Below, one piece after another: positions 1 through 5,411 of a stretch of DNA of 6,107 nucleotides. Position 1 is the first letter of the stretch; each line of letters begins with the position of its first letter. Both the position numbers and the translations under genes were made by a program. A model generated the notes under the pieces. It worked only from the letters and a program-made list of their open reading frames with translations. It was not told where the DNA came from and did not search any database. The stretch is from NCBI GenBank assembly GCA_947589585.1, contig CANQCA010000074.1, positions 1 to 6,107 of the forward strand, given 5' to 3'. This DNA comes from an uncultured Clostridia bacterium. GTDB taxonomy: Bacteria > Bacillota > Clostridia > Christensenellales > Borkfalkiaceae.

Positions 1-78
1 GAGGGATTCGAACCCCCGGATGCTTGCACATCAACGGTTTTCAAGACCGCCGCGATCGACCGCTCTGCCAACCTTCCC
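1..78 (-). tRNA. tRNA-Ser (anticodon UGA), 3' end cut by window edge
   Basis: Read on the minus strand, the gene starts with the acceptor strand GGGAAGG at 78-72. An anticodon arm follows, with loop CTTGAAA and a 5-bp stem (GCGGT/ACCGT), giving anticodon UGA, which reads UCA and related serine codons. A long variable arm (GATG, loop, CATC) marks it as a class II tRNA and agrees with serine. The T arm has the standard TTCGAAT loop and ends exactly at the window edge. The 3' acceptor strand, discriminator base and any encoded CCA therefore lie outside. It is transcribed in the same direction as the ABC operon upstream but appears to have its own promoter. The type and anticodon are read directly; only the 3' boundary is unknown. 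Confidence 0.96.
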
Positions 79-83
79 TATAT

Positions 84-103
84 GCCGTCCGCGATCGGAC
101 GGC
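84..103 (-). other. Perfect hairpin in the tRNA-Ser 5' leader
   Basis: GCCGTCCG (84-91), a 4-base loop, and CGGACGGC (96-103) form a perfect 8-bp GC-rich stem. It lies between the predicted -10 box and the mature tRNA 5' end, five bases before the acceptor stem. It has no T tract on the minus strand, and only a short broken one on the plus strand, so it does not look like an intrinsic terminator for the ABC operon. It would be part of the tRNA precursor leader removed by RNase P. Any role in processing or in limiting read-through is inference. Confidence 0.6.
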
Positions 104-115
104 TCTTTGCTTCAT

Positions 116-144
116 ATTGTAGCAAATTTTTTTGCAAAAAGCAA
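116..144 (-). promoter_or_regulatory. Probable sigma-A promoter of tRNA-Ser
   Basis: On the minus strand, TACAAT (121-116) is a good -10 box. A weaker -35 candidate, TTGCTT (144-139), stands 17 bases upstream in a very AT-rich stretch. The predicted start near 109-110 leaves a leader of about 30 bases before the mature tRNA. The -10 box is convincing; the -35 box matches consensus at only three positions. Confidence 0.6.
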
Positions 145-187
145 ATTATTTTAGCGCATAAACTTTGTTTGCGGCAAAATTTCGGCT

Positions 188-1549
188 TCAATTTACTTCC
201 GTCACGAGCAATTCACGCACAGATCTCTTGCGAAGGCGGAAGGCCATGTAGGCGAACGTCAGAAGCGTGATGGCCGCCACGACCAGGATGCCGAGCGCGA
301 GCATGCCCGCGAGCTTTGCCGCCGTGATCGTGAGGGAAACGCCCGTCGCGGTATTCATGAGCAGTCCGATGACATAGTACCCCGCGACGGTGAGCACGGC
401 CGAGACGGGGACGGTGATGGCTGCGAGGATGAGCAGCTGCGCGAGGAGCAACAGGTTCAAACTCCCGCGCGGCATGCCGAACGTCATGAAGATCCCGCTC
501 GAGCGGGCGAATACCTTCATATATTTCCCCATCATGAGGAAGACGGTGAGGACGAGCCCGACCCCGAGCGAAGAGCCGATGATGACATAGAGCGTATTCG
601 CGAGCACCTGGATATTATCGATGTTGTGGACGGTTGAGACGAACAGCTTTCCCGCAAAGTTGAAGCCGAGCGTGTACATCTCATCGATGAGATCCTCGTC
701 CTCGATGGGTTCGCACGGGTAATAATACGAGATCCCGCTGCCGACGCCCTTGAAGAGGGGATCGTCTTCGGGAAAGAAGATGGAGGGCAAGTGCAAGCCC
801 GAATATGCCGCGGAGTGCCCGGTGAGTTCAAAAAATTCCTTTGCGATCACCCCCGTGAGCGTTCCCTCGAAGAAGGGCTTCTCTTCGCCCGTTATCTGCA
901 ATGAAACGTGTTTGCCGATATCCTCCTTCCCGAGTCCGTAATTGAGGAGGAAGGGCTCGGAGAGGGCCACCTCGCCTTCTTTCTCGGGGAATTCTCCATA
1001 GAGGATCTCCCGTGTGCCGAAGCGATATTCGAGCTCCTTGTAGTCATTTTCCGAGAAGGGGAAGTTCGTATCGGCGGCATAGAGGAGGAAGGTATCATCC
1101 TGGGGCGAAACGCCCTTTCCGTCCACCGTGACGGCGAGATAGCGCGCGATGCCCGTCGTGATCATGTGCCCGAGCGTCGCCGACATACGTGTCGCGAACC
1201 CCAAATACGCATAGGAGATGGGGTTTTCGATCGCCTCGGGAGTGCAATATGGAGCACAATATTTTTCTTCGAGCGCCTTGTAATTTTTGGGGATCCCTTT
1301 GCTGTTCGAAGCCGAATAGAGGATATAGTTTTGCGAAACTGCGCCGCCGACCATCCTTTCCCTCTCATCCCCGATGGCACGGTTGTAGCCCGTAAAGAGA
1401 CAGAAGAGGAAGGCGAGGCAGGCGAATACGAAGGCCATTTTAAGGTTGATCCATTTGTAGGAGGAAAAGTTTTTGGCCGCAAGACGGAAGAGGGGCACGT
1501 GCTTTTGTTTTTCTACCGTCTCCGAGCCCGCGATGCTTTGCTCACTCAT
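188..1549 (-). CDS. ABC transporter permease (FtsX/MacB-like), larger subunit
   Basis: Integral membrane subunit of an ABC transporter, 453 residues from the chosen ATG at 1549. That ATG follows AGGAGG by six bases. An in-frame ATG at 1603 lies deep inside the preceding gene with no comparable site. Topology is the 1+3 pattern of the FtsX/MacB/LolC-E superfamily. A short cytosolic N-terminus leads to a membrane segment at about 38-54, then an extracytoplasmic domain of about 260 residues, then segments near 319-341, 363-397 and 413-436. A GEVALSEPF stretch near 192-200 resembles the MacB core fold, and FGMPR at 357-361 sits where the family coupling loop (often LGA-R) lies. A basic tail (RLRKR) closes it. 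The start overlaps the previous permease gene by 8 bases (ATGAGTGA), which suggests translational coupling and a heterodimer. The substrate cannot be told; family members export peptides, lipoproteins or drugs. Confidence 0.9.
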   Translation of the reverse strand: MSEQSIAGSETVEKQKHVPLFRLAAKNFSSYKWINLKMAFVFACLAFLFCLFTGYNRAIGDERERMVGGAVSQNYILYSASNSKGIPKNYKALEEKYCAPYCTPEAIENPISYAYLGFATRMSATLGHMITTGIARYLAVTVDGKGVSPQDDTFLLYAADTNFPFSENDYKELEYRFGTREILYGEFPEKEGEVALSEPFLLNYGLGKEDIGKHVSLQITGEEKPFFEGTLTGVIAKEFFELTGHSAAYSGLHLPSIFFPEDDPLFKGVGSGISYYYPCEPIEDEDLIDEMYTLGFNFAGKLFVSTVHNIDNIQVLANTLYVIIGSSLGVGLVLTVFLMMGKYMKVFARSSGIFMTFGMPRGSLNLLLLAQLLILAAITVPVSAVLTVAGYYVIGLLMNTATGVSLTITAAKLAGMLALGILVVAAITLLTFAYMAFRLRKRSVRELLVTEVN

Positions 1550-2696
1550 GCTTGACCTCCTGTGCGATGTATGCGTTCCTGATCTTGAGACTGTAGATGC
1601 CATAGAGGATGAGGTCGAAGATACAGATCCCGAGGAAGAGTGCGAAGGGGATGGCGGTATAGAAGTGGGAGGTGAACTTCCACCCGAACAGGTTGGTGCA
1701 CAGCCCCATGAAGAAACGGTTGAAGAGGATGGAAAAGCCCGTTCCGATGGCCGTTGCGAAGAATCCGAGGATGATAGCGACGGTACAGTAGATGCCCGCG
1801 GCGAGGTAGCTCCTCGCCCCGAGAAGGCGGAGCCTGCAAATATGCGGCAGCCGCTGCCTGTAGAAGATGGCGATGAGCGAATAGAGGATGAAGAGGACCA
1901 TGAAGCCGAGCACGGCGGCGATGGCGCCGAAGAACGCCTCGCACAAATTGATGGAATCGATATACGAACTGAACGTGGGAGAGGCCTCGTTGGGGATATT
2001 CCGCAATTCCAATAGGCGAATCGTCCTGTTCATGACGCGCGCATCGTCGAAATCGAGATAACAGAAGTCGAGCGGTTCCTCTTCGGAAATGCAGACGTAG
2101 AACGAGACGATGGGGGGCATGCCCGGGTCACGTTTATTAAGTTTTTGTGCCTTTGCGGAATCAAACACCGCCGCGACCTTGAGCGCCCGCTCCCCGGCAA
2201 AGACGGTATCGCCCGCTTTCGCACCCCCGACGAGCCTTGCAAAGTCGGAGCTCATCGCGATCTCGTCCGGCGCAGCCGGCCATTCGCCCTCCGTGAGCGT
2301 GAAGCGTTCGATAAAGCGGGAAGCTTCATCCGGGCAGAAGGCATAGCCCCGCGTCGTATTCGTTGCGACGAAGGGCGTCTGCGTTCCCTCGATGGGGGGT
2401 ATGGCATAGATCAAACCATTGAAGACGAGATCGACGTCCGTCGTCAGCCCCGCCTTCGTCCCGTACACCCAGTTTCCGCCGTAGGTCGCAGCTTTACCGA
2501 TCGAGACCTGCGGGACGGAGATCGCGAGCGTGCTTCTGGCGGAGACGCGGTCATAGAGCCCCGCAGGCACGTCGAGCCAGACGGATACGACGGACAAAAA
2601 CGCGGCACAGAAGATGGAGAGGATGATCCCGATCATAAAGACCGTCCCGAAGAGGAAGCCGATCTCCCTGCGGAGAAGGTAAAAAACGCGTCTCAT
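1542..2696 (-). CDS. ABC transporter permease (FtsX/MacB-like), smaller subunit
   Basis: Second membrane subunit of the same transporter, 384 residues. It has the 1+3 layout: membrane segment at about 14-38, extracytoplasmic domain at about 40-255, then three segments near 256-280, 297-322 and 346-368. PDEIAMSSDFARL near 143-155 followed by AGDTVF (161-166) matches the pattern of the MacB-type core domain. LRLLGARSYLAAGIY around 289-303 fits the cytoplasmic coupling region of FtsX-like permeases. The ATG at 2696 overlaps the ATPase stop as ATGA, and upstream there is only a weak GGGG-type binding site. Translation therefore probably depends on reinitiation after the ATPase gene. It differs clearly from the downstream permease in length and sequence, so the pair most likely forms a heterodimer, as in two-permease systems of this superfamily. 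Substrate unknown. Confidence 0.9.
   Translation of the reverse strand: MRRVFYLLRREIGFLFGTVFMIGIILSIFCAAFLSVVSVWLDVPAGLYDRVSARSTLAISVPQVSIGKAATYGGNWVYGTKAGLTTDVDLVFNGLIYAIPPIEGTQTPFVATNTTRGYAFCPDEASRFIERFTLTEGEWPAAPDEIAMSSDFARLVGGAKAGDTVFAGERALKVAAVFDSAKAQKLNKRDPGMPPIVSFYVCISEEEPLDFCYLDFDDARVMNRTIRLLELRNIPNEASPTFSSYIDSINLCEAFFGAIAAVLGFMVLFILYSLIAIFYRQRLPHICRLRLLGARSYLAAGIYCTVAIILGFFATAIGTGFSILFNRFFMGLCTNLFGWKFTSHFYTAIPFALFLGICIFDLILYGIYSLKIRNAYIAQEVKHE
1556..1561 (-). promoter_or_regulatory. Ribosome binding site that fixes the start of the larger permease
   Basis: On the minus strand AGGAGG lies six bases before the ATG at 1549, inside the 3' end of the upstream permease gene. It selects 1549 over the longer in-frame reading that begins at 1603. 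Confidence 0.88.
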
Positions 2697-3397
2697 AGAG
2701 CTTGCCCCAGCGCCTCCGTCTGCGGATTTTGAACGTCGCTGACGATCTTGCCGTCCGACATGGTGACGATGCGTTCCGCCTTGAGCGCGTCCTCGGGATC
2801 ATGGGTGACGATGATGACCGTTCTGCCCATCTTATGGAGGGAAGCGAGGATGCGCATGATGTTCTCGCTGTTGGCGGTATCGAGATTGCCGCACGGCTCA
2901 TCCGCGAGAATGTAGACGGGTTCGTTGACGATGGCGCGCGCAATGGCGACGCGCTGCTGTTCGCCGCCCGAGAGATTTCTTGCCCGCTCCTTCATCTTGT
3001 GCTCAAGCCCCACTGCGGAAAGCGCAAGCTCCACCTTGCTGCGGTTGCGTGCCCGCGTGCCGCCCGAGAGGACGAGGGGGAGCTCGACGTTGTCGTAGAC
3101 GGTATAGCTCGGTTCGAGGTAGAAGCTCTGGAAGACAAATCCCACCGTCTTGTTGCGGTAGGCGGCGATCTCCCTTCCCGAGAATTTGGAGATATCCTTT
3201 CCGTCGACGGTGATCTTTCCCGAGGAGACGCGGTCAAGTGTTCCGATCATATTGAGTAGGGTGGATTTTCCGCTTCCCGATTTCCCCGTGATGGCGACGA
3301 ATTCGTTTTCCCCGATCTCCAAAGAGACGCCCGCAAGGGCATAAAAATCCTTATCCCCGCCGGGATAGCGCTTTGTCACATTTTCGATGACGATCAT
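2693..3397 (-). CDS. ABC transporter ATP-binding protein (LolD/MacB type)
   Basis: Cytosolic ATPase of the transporter, 234 residues, a normal length for this family. Visible motifs in order: Walker A GKSGSGKST (38-46), Q-loop glutamine at 90 (FVFQSF), signature LSGGEQQRV (142-150), Walker B VYILADEP (161-168, D166 and E167), D-loop GNLD (170-173), and switch histidine H199 in VTHD. The LDRVSSG region after Walker A and the DEPCGNLD form place it with ATPases that work with FtsX-like permeases (LolD, MacB, BceA relatives) and not with importers. The start at 3397 has AAGGA seven bases upstream and begins MIVIENVTKRY, the usual opening of the fold. An in-frame ATG at 3448 would add 17 unrelated residues without a good site. 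First gene of a three-gene operon; its stop overlaps the next start by four bases. All catalytic residues are present. Confidence 0.96.
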   Translation of the reverse strand: MIVIENVTKRYPGGDKDFYALAGVSLEIGENEFVAITGKSGSGKSTLLNMIGTLDRVSSGKITVDGKDISKFSGREIAAYRNKTVGFVFQSFYLEPSYTVYDNVELPLVLSGGTRARNRSKVELALSAVGLEHKMKERARNLSGGEQQRVAIARAIVNEPVYILADEPCGNLDTANSENIMRILASLHKMGRTVIIVTHDPEDALKAERIVTMSDGKIVSDVQNPQTEALGQAL

Positions 3398-3404
3398 GCT
3401 TTTG

Positions 3405-3410
3405 TCCTTC
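3405..3410 (-). promoter_or_regulatory. Ribosome binding site that fixes the ATPase start
   Basis: GAAGGA on the minus strand ends seven bases before the ATG at 3397. It supports this start over the in-frame ATG at 3448, which would lie within the structured leader. Confidence 0.75.
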
Positions 3411-3425
3411 ACGAAAAGATTGAAA

Positions 3426-3466
3426 GTTTGACTGTGCAAACGCACCAAGCCCGCATATCCGGCGGG
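3426..3466 (-). other. Structured leader of the ABC operon
   Basis: Three short perfect dyads lie between the predicted transcription start and the ATPase ribosome binding site: CCCGC/GCGGG (3450-3454 with 3462-3466), GTGC/GCAC (3434-3437 with 3442-3445) and GTTTG/CAAAC (3426-3430 with 3437-3441). The last two share bases, so they cannot form together. No strong terminator or known riboswitch consensus is visible. Confidence 0.4.
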
Positions 3467-3484
3467 AGGAAACTGTCATAAAAT

Positions 3485-3513
3485 ATTATAACATTTCCCG
3501 CATGCGGTGTAAA
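3485..3513 (-). promoter_or_regulatory. Sigma-A promoter of the ABC transporter operon
   Basis: On the minus strand, TTTACA (3513-3508) and a perfect TATAAT (3490-3485) are separated by 17 bases. This gives a start near 3478 and a leader of about 80 bases before the ATPase gene. The spacer contains a 10-base perfect palindrome, CCGCATGCGG (3498-3507), directly next to the -35 box and placed where a repressor could block RNA polymerase. Confidence 0.9.
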
Positions 3514-3542
3514 GAGGGGGAATAAAAAAAACATGTGAAACT

Positions 3543-3610
3543 TTTATCGAATTTTGCGGGATTTGCGCGCGCCCGAAGCGCACTTTTCGATAAATTTACG
3601 AAAATTTTGC
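3543..3610. repeat. Inverted and direct repeat block between divergent promoters
   Basis: TTTATCGAA (3543-3551) is matched perfectly in inverted orientation by TTCGATAAA (3586-3594). The second copy runs straight into TTTACGAA (3595-3602), which makes a quasi-palindrome TTCGaTAAATTTACGAA with one unpaired A. TTTATCGAATTTTGC (3543-3557) also recurs in altered form as TTTACGAAAATTTTGC (3595-3610), about 52 bases on. A 5-bp inner dyad (TGCGC/GCGCA, 3564-3568 and 3578-3582) lies in between. The arrangement resembles a set of half-sites for a DNA-binding protein, but the protein is unknown. Confidence 0.5.
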
Positions 3611-3639
3611 ATAAAATTCACGGATTCTTGTTTTAGTGC

Positions 3640-3668
3640 TTGACATTCCCGTATAGATATTGTATAAT
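3640..3668 (+). promoter_or_regulatory. Perfect-consensus sigma-A promoter of rny
   Basis: TTGACA (3640-3645), a 17-base spacer and TATAAT (3663-3668) match the housekeeping consensus at all twelve positions. The predicted start is near 3675, giving a 5' leader of about 73 bases. Such a strong promoter suggests high constitutive initiation, with any control more likely after transcription. Confidence 0.95.
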
Positions 3669-3680
3669 CAATAAGACAAT

Positions 3681-3714
3681 GCCGAACTATGTGCTCTCGG
3701 CGCTTTGGTTCGGC
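3681..3714 (+). other. Dyad in the rny mRNA 5' leader
   Basis: GCCGAAC (3681-3687) pairs perfectly with GTTCGGC (3708-3714). Adding an inner T-G wobble and an A-T pair gives about 9 bp closing a 16-base loop. It begins a few bases from the predicted transcript 5' end and ends about 20 bases before the Shine-Dalgarno sequence. There is no T tract, so it is not a terminator. A 5'-terminal stem can affect mRNA stability; that role here is inference. Confidence 0.5.
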
Positions 3715-3733
3715 CGTCGAAAAGAATTTTAAG

Positions 3734-3740
3734 AAGGAGG
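3734..3740 (+). promoter_or_regulatory. Strong Shine-Dalgarno sequence that fixes the rny start
   Basis: AAGGAGG lies eight bases before the ATG at 3749. It decides against the in-frame ATG at 3689, which lies inside the leader dyad without a ribosome binding site. Confidence 0.93.
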
Positions 3741-3748
3741 CTGCAAGC

Positions 3749-5362
3749 ATGTCCCTAACAAGCAGCCTGCTCCTTGCAGTAGACGCATGGGCAATCGCTT
3801 TGCTCGTCGTGCTCCCCATTCTCGGGATCGCACTGGGCGGCGTAGCCGTATGGTTTATTCTGAAACAAGTTTCCAAAAAGAAGTCCGCACAGAAGCTCGA
3901 TGAGACCTCGAGACGCGTAGAAGAGATGCTCGCCAAAGCGGAAGCGGAATGTAAGCAGTTGAAGAAGGAAGCGATTTTAGAGTCGAAGGAGCAGGATCTT
4001 AAGCGAAGAAACGAATTCGATCAGGAGATGAAGGAAAAGCGCGCCGAACAGCAGCGCGTGGAAGCCCGTCTCACCCGCGAGGAGGATGCCTTGGAAAAGA
4101 GGGAGACCGAGATCTCCCGCAAAGAGCAATCCCTCGAAGACCAGAGAAAGAACCTCGAGAAAAAGACCGCCGAGGTCCAAAAGACGCAGGAGCAGGTCTC
4201 TCACCAGCACGACCTCATGATGCAGGAGCTCGAGCGCATCTCCCAGCTCACCAAGGAGGAGGCGAAAAAGCAGCTCTCCGATGAGATATTGGATGAGACC
4301 CGCCGCGATCTCGCCGTGCAGGTACGCGACCTCGAACAGCAGGCCAAGGACGAGGCAGATCTCAACGCCAAGAACATCATCACCCTCGCCATCCAGCGGT
4401 GTGCGGCCGACCATAGTTCGGAGACCACCGTCTCCGTCGTCCCTCTTCCCAACGACGACATGAAGGCGCGCATCATCGGGCGCGAGGGCAGGAACATAAG
4501 AGCCATCGAGAATGCGACGGGCATCGAACTCGTCATCGACGATACGCCCGAAGTCGTCATTCTCTCGGGCTTCGACCCCGTGAGAAGGGAGATCGCCCGC
4601 CTCACCCTCGAAAAGCTTATCTCCGACGGACGCATCCACCCCGCCAAGATCGAAGAGACGGTGGAAAAGGTCACCAAAGAGCTCGACCAGCAGATCAAAG
4701 AAGCGGGCGAGAGCGCCATGTTCGAAGTGGGGATCTTCGGGCTTCACCCCGAACTAATCAAGCTCATCGGGCGGCTCAAGTTCCGCACGAGCTACGGGCA
4801 GAACGTCTACCGCCACTCCATCGAGGTCGCACAGCTTGCGGGCCTCATGGCGCAGGAGCTCGGGCTCGACGTCAACTTTGCCAAGCGTGCGGGCCTTCTG
4901 CACGATATCGGTAAGGCCGTCGATCACGAACAGGAGGGCACCCACATCCAGCTCGGCGCAGACATCGCAAAGAAGTATAAGGAAAATGCGATGATCGTCA
5001 ACGCCATCATGGCCCACCACGGCGACGTGGAGCCCAAGACGATCGAGGCCGTACTCGTTCAGGCGGCGGATGCCATCTCGGGCGCACGTCCCGGGGCGAG
5101 AAGGGAGACGGGTGCAGGCTATGTGAAGCGTCTCGAAAAGCTCGAGGAGATCGGCTCAGGCTTCAAGGGCGTGGATAAGTGCTATGCGATCCAGGCGGGC
5201 AGAGAAGTGCGCGTCATCGTAAAGCCCGAGCAGATCGACGATACCAAGGCTATGTTCCTCGCCAAGGATATCGCCAAAAAGATCGAGAGCGAGCTCGAGT
5301 ATCCCGGCCAGATCAAGGTCAACGTCATCCGCGAATTCCGCACCGTCGAGTTCGCAAAATAA
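3749..5362 (+). CDS. rny: Ribonuclease Y, membrane-anchored mRNA-decay endoribonuclease
   Basis: RNase Y cleaves single-stranded RNA endonucleolytically and starts turnover of many mRNAs; in Bacillus subtilis it sits at the inner face of the membrane in a degradosome-like network. This copy has 537 residues (B. subtilis form about 520). It shows an N-terminal membrane segment at about 14-38, then a basic KKK, and a long charged coiled coil at about 48-205 (E/K/R/Q-rich). A KH domain follows with RIIGREGRNIRAIE (241-254, GREG loop 244-247). The HD phosphohydrolase domain has H356, the metal-binding pair H385-D386 in LLHDIGK, H393, H423-H424 in AHHGD, and D441 in QAADAIS. The conserved GARPGARRE follows at 445-453, and the C-terminal domain is complete. 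All expected catalytic residues are present. The gene appears monocistronic, with its own promoter and terminator. The ymdB- or spoVS-like neighbours often found after rny in other Firmicutes are absent here. Confidence 0.98.
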   Translation: MSLTSSLLLAVDAWAIALLVVLPILGIALGGVAVWFILKQVSKKKSAQKLDETSRRVEEMLAKAEAECKQLKKEAILESKEQDLKRRNEFDQEMKEKRAEQQRVEARLTREEDALEKRETEISRKEQSLEDQRKNLEKKTAEVQKTQEQVSHQHDLMMQELERISQLTKEEAKKQLSDEILDETRRDLAVQVRDLEQQAKDEADLNAKNIITLAIQRCAADHSSETTVSVVPLPNDDMKARIIGREGRNIRAIENATGIELVIDDTPEVVILSGFDPVRREIARLTLEKLISDGRIHPAKIEETVEKVTKELDQQIKEAGESAMFEVGIFGLHPELIKLIGRLKFRTSYGQNVYRHSIEVAQLAGLMAQELGLDVNFAKRAGLLHDIGKAVDHEQEGTHIQLGADIAKKYKENAMIVNAIMAHHGDVEPKTIEAVLVQAADAISGARPGARRETGAGYVKRLEKLEEIGSGFKGVDKCYAIQAGREVRVIVKPEQIDDTKAMFLAKDIAKKIESELEYPGQIKVNVIREFRTVEFAK

Positions 5363-5377
5363 CGACCAAAGCATAAT

Positions 5378-5403
5378 AAAAAATCCCCGCAAGGGGATTT
5401 TTT
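5378..5403. terminator. Bidirectional intrinsic terminator between rny and the hydrolase gene
   Basis: AAATCCCC (5381-5388), a GCAA loop and GGGGATTT (5393-5400) form a perfect 8-bp stem, which three more A-T pairs extend to 11 bp. The T tract runs to 5404 on the plus strand, and the A tract at 5378-5383 gives a T tract on the minus strand. It lies in the 49-base gap between two convergent stop codons, so it can end both transcripts. The GNRA-type tetraloop adds stability. Confidence 0.95.
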
Positions 5404-5411
5404 TGTACACA

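Larger units (their letters stand above)
3398..3748. other. Divergent intergenic region between the ABC operon and rny
   Basis: This 351-base stretch contains no long gene. From left to right it holds the ABC operon leader with small hairpins (3426-3466), the operon promoter (3485-3513), and an A tract (3524-3531). Then comes an AT-rich block with inverted and direct repeats (3543-3610), the rny promoter (3640-3668), and the rny leader with a dyad and a 17-codon small ORF (3679-3732). The two -35 boxes are about 126 bases apart, so the promoters do not overlap, although a protein bound between them could affect both. Confidence 0.85.

Noticed and set aside
1..78. tRNA-Ser as an integration (att) site for a mobile element
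   Set aside because: The tRNA 3' end and its flank lie outside the window. No integrase and no repeat of the tRNA sequence are seen.
131..145. TTTGC-AAAAA-GCAAA dyad followed by T-rich sequence as a terminator
   Set aside because: The stem is five mostly A-T pairs and overlaps the probable tRNA promoter -35 region, and no plus-strand gene ends here. It is too weak to call.
1550..1603. Extended N-terminus of the larger permease starting at 1603
   Set aside because: The extension overlaps the previous gene by 62 bases and has no Shine-Dalgarno; 1549 follows AGGAGG.
908..2015. Plus-strand open frames of 180-215 codons opposite the permeases
   Set aside because: They are highly charged or low-complexity translations complementary to genuine membrane proteins. 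They have no ribosome binding site and no recognisable domain.
3397..3479. Small ORF beginning at the predicted transcription start of the ABC operon
   Set aside because: It is out of frame, runs past the ATPase start, has no ribosome binding site and no clear stop before the gene; most likely chance.
3689..3748. In-frame upstream ATG extending RNase Y by 20 residues
   Set aside because: It has no ribosome binding site and lies inside the leader dyad, and the added residues do not resemble the family. The ATG at 3749 has AAGGAGG at ideal spacing.
3544..3936. 130-codon minus-strand frame across the rny promoter and start
   Set aside because: It crosses the perfect rny promoter and the 5' end of rny, has no recognisable domain and no supporting start site.
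3977..4747. Long 256-codon open frame on the minus strand inside rny
   Set aside because: It is antisense to a complete, conserved RNase Y gene. Its composition (E, L, G and D rich) is the complement of the coiled coil and KH codons, so it is a shadow frame.
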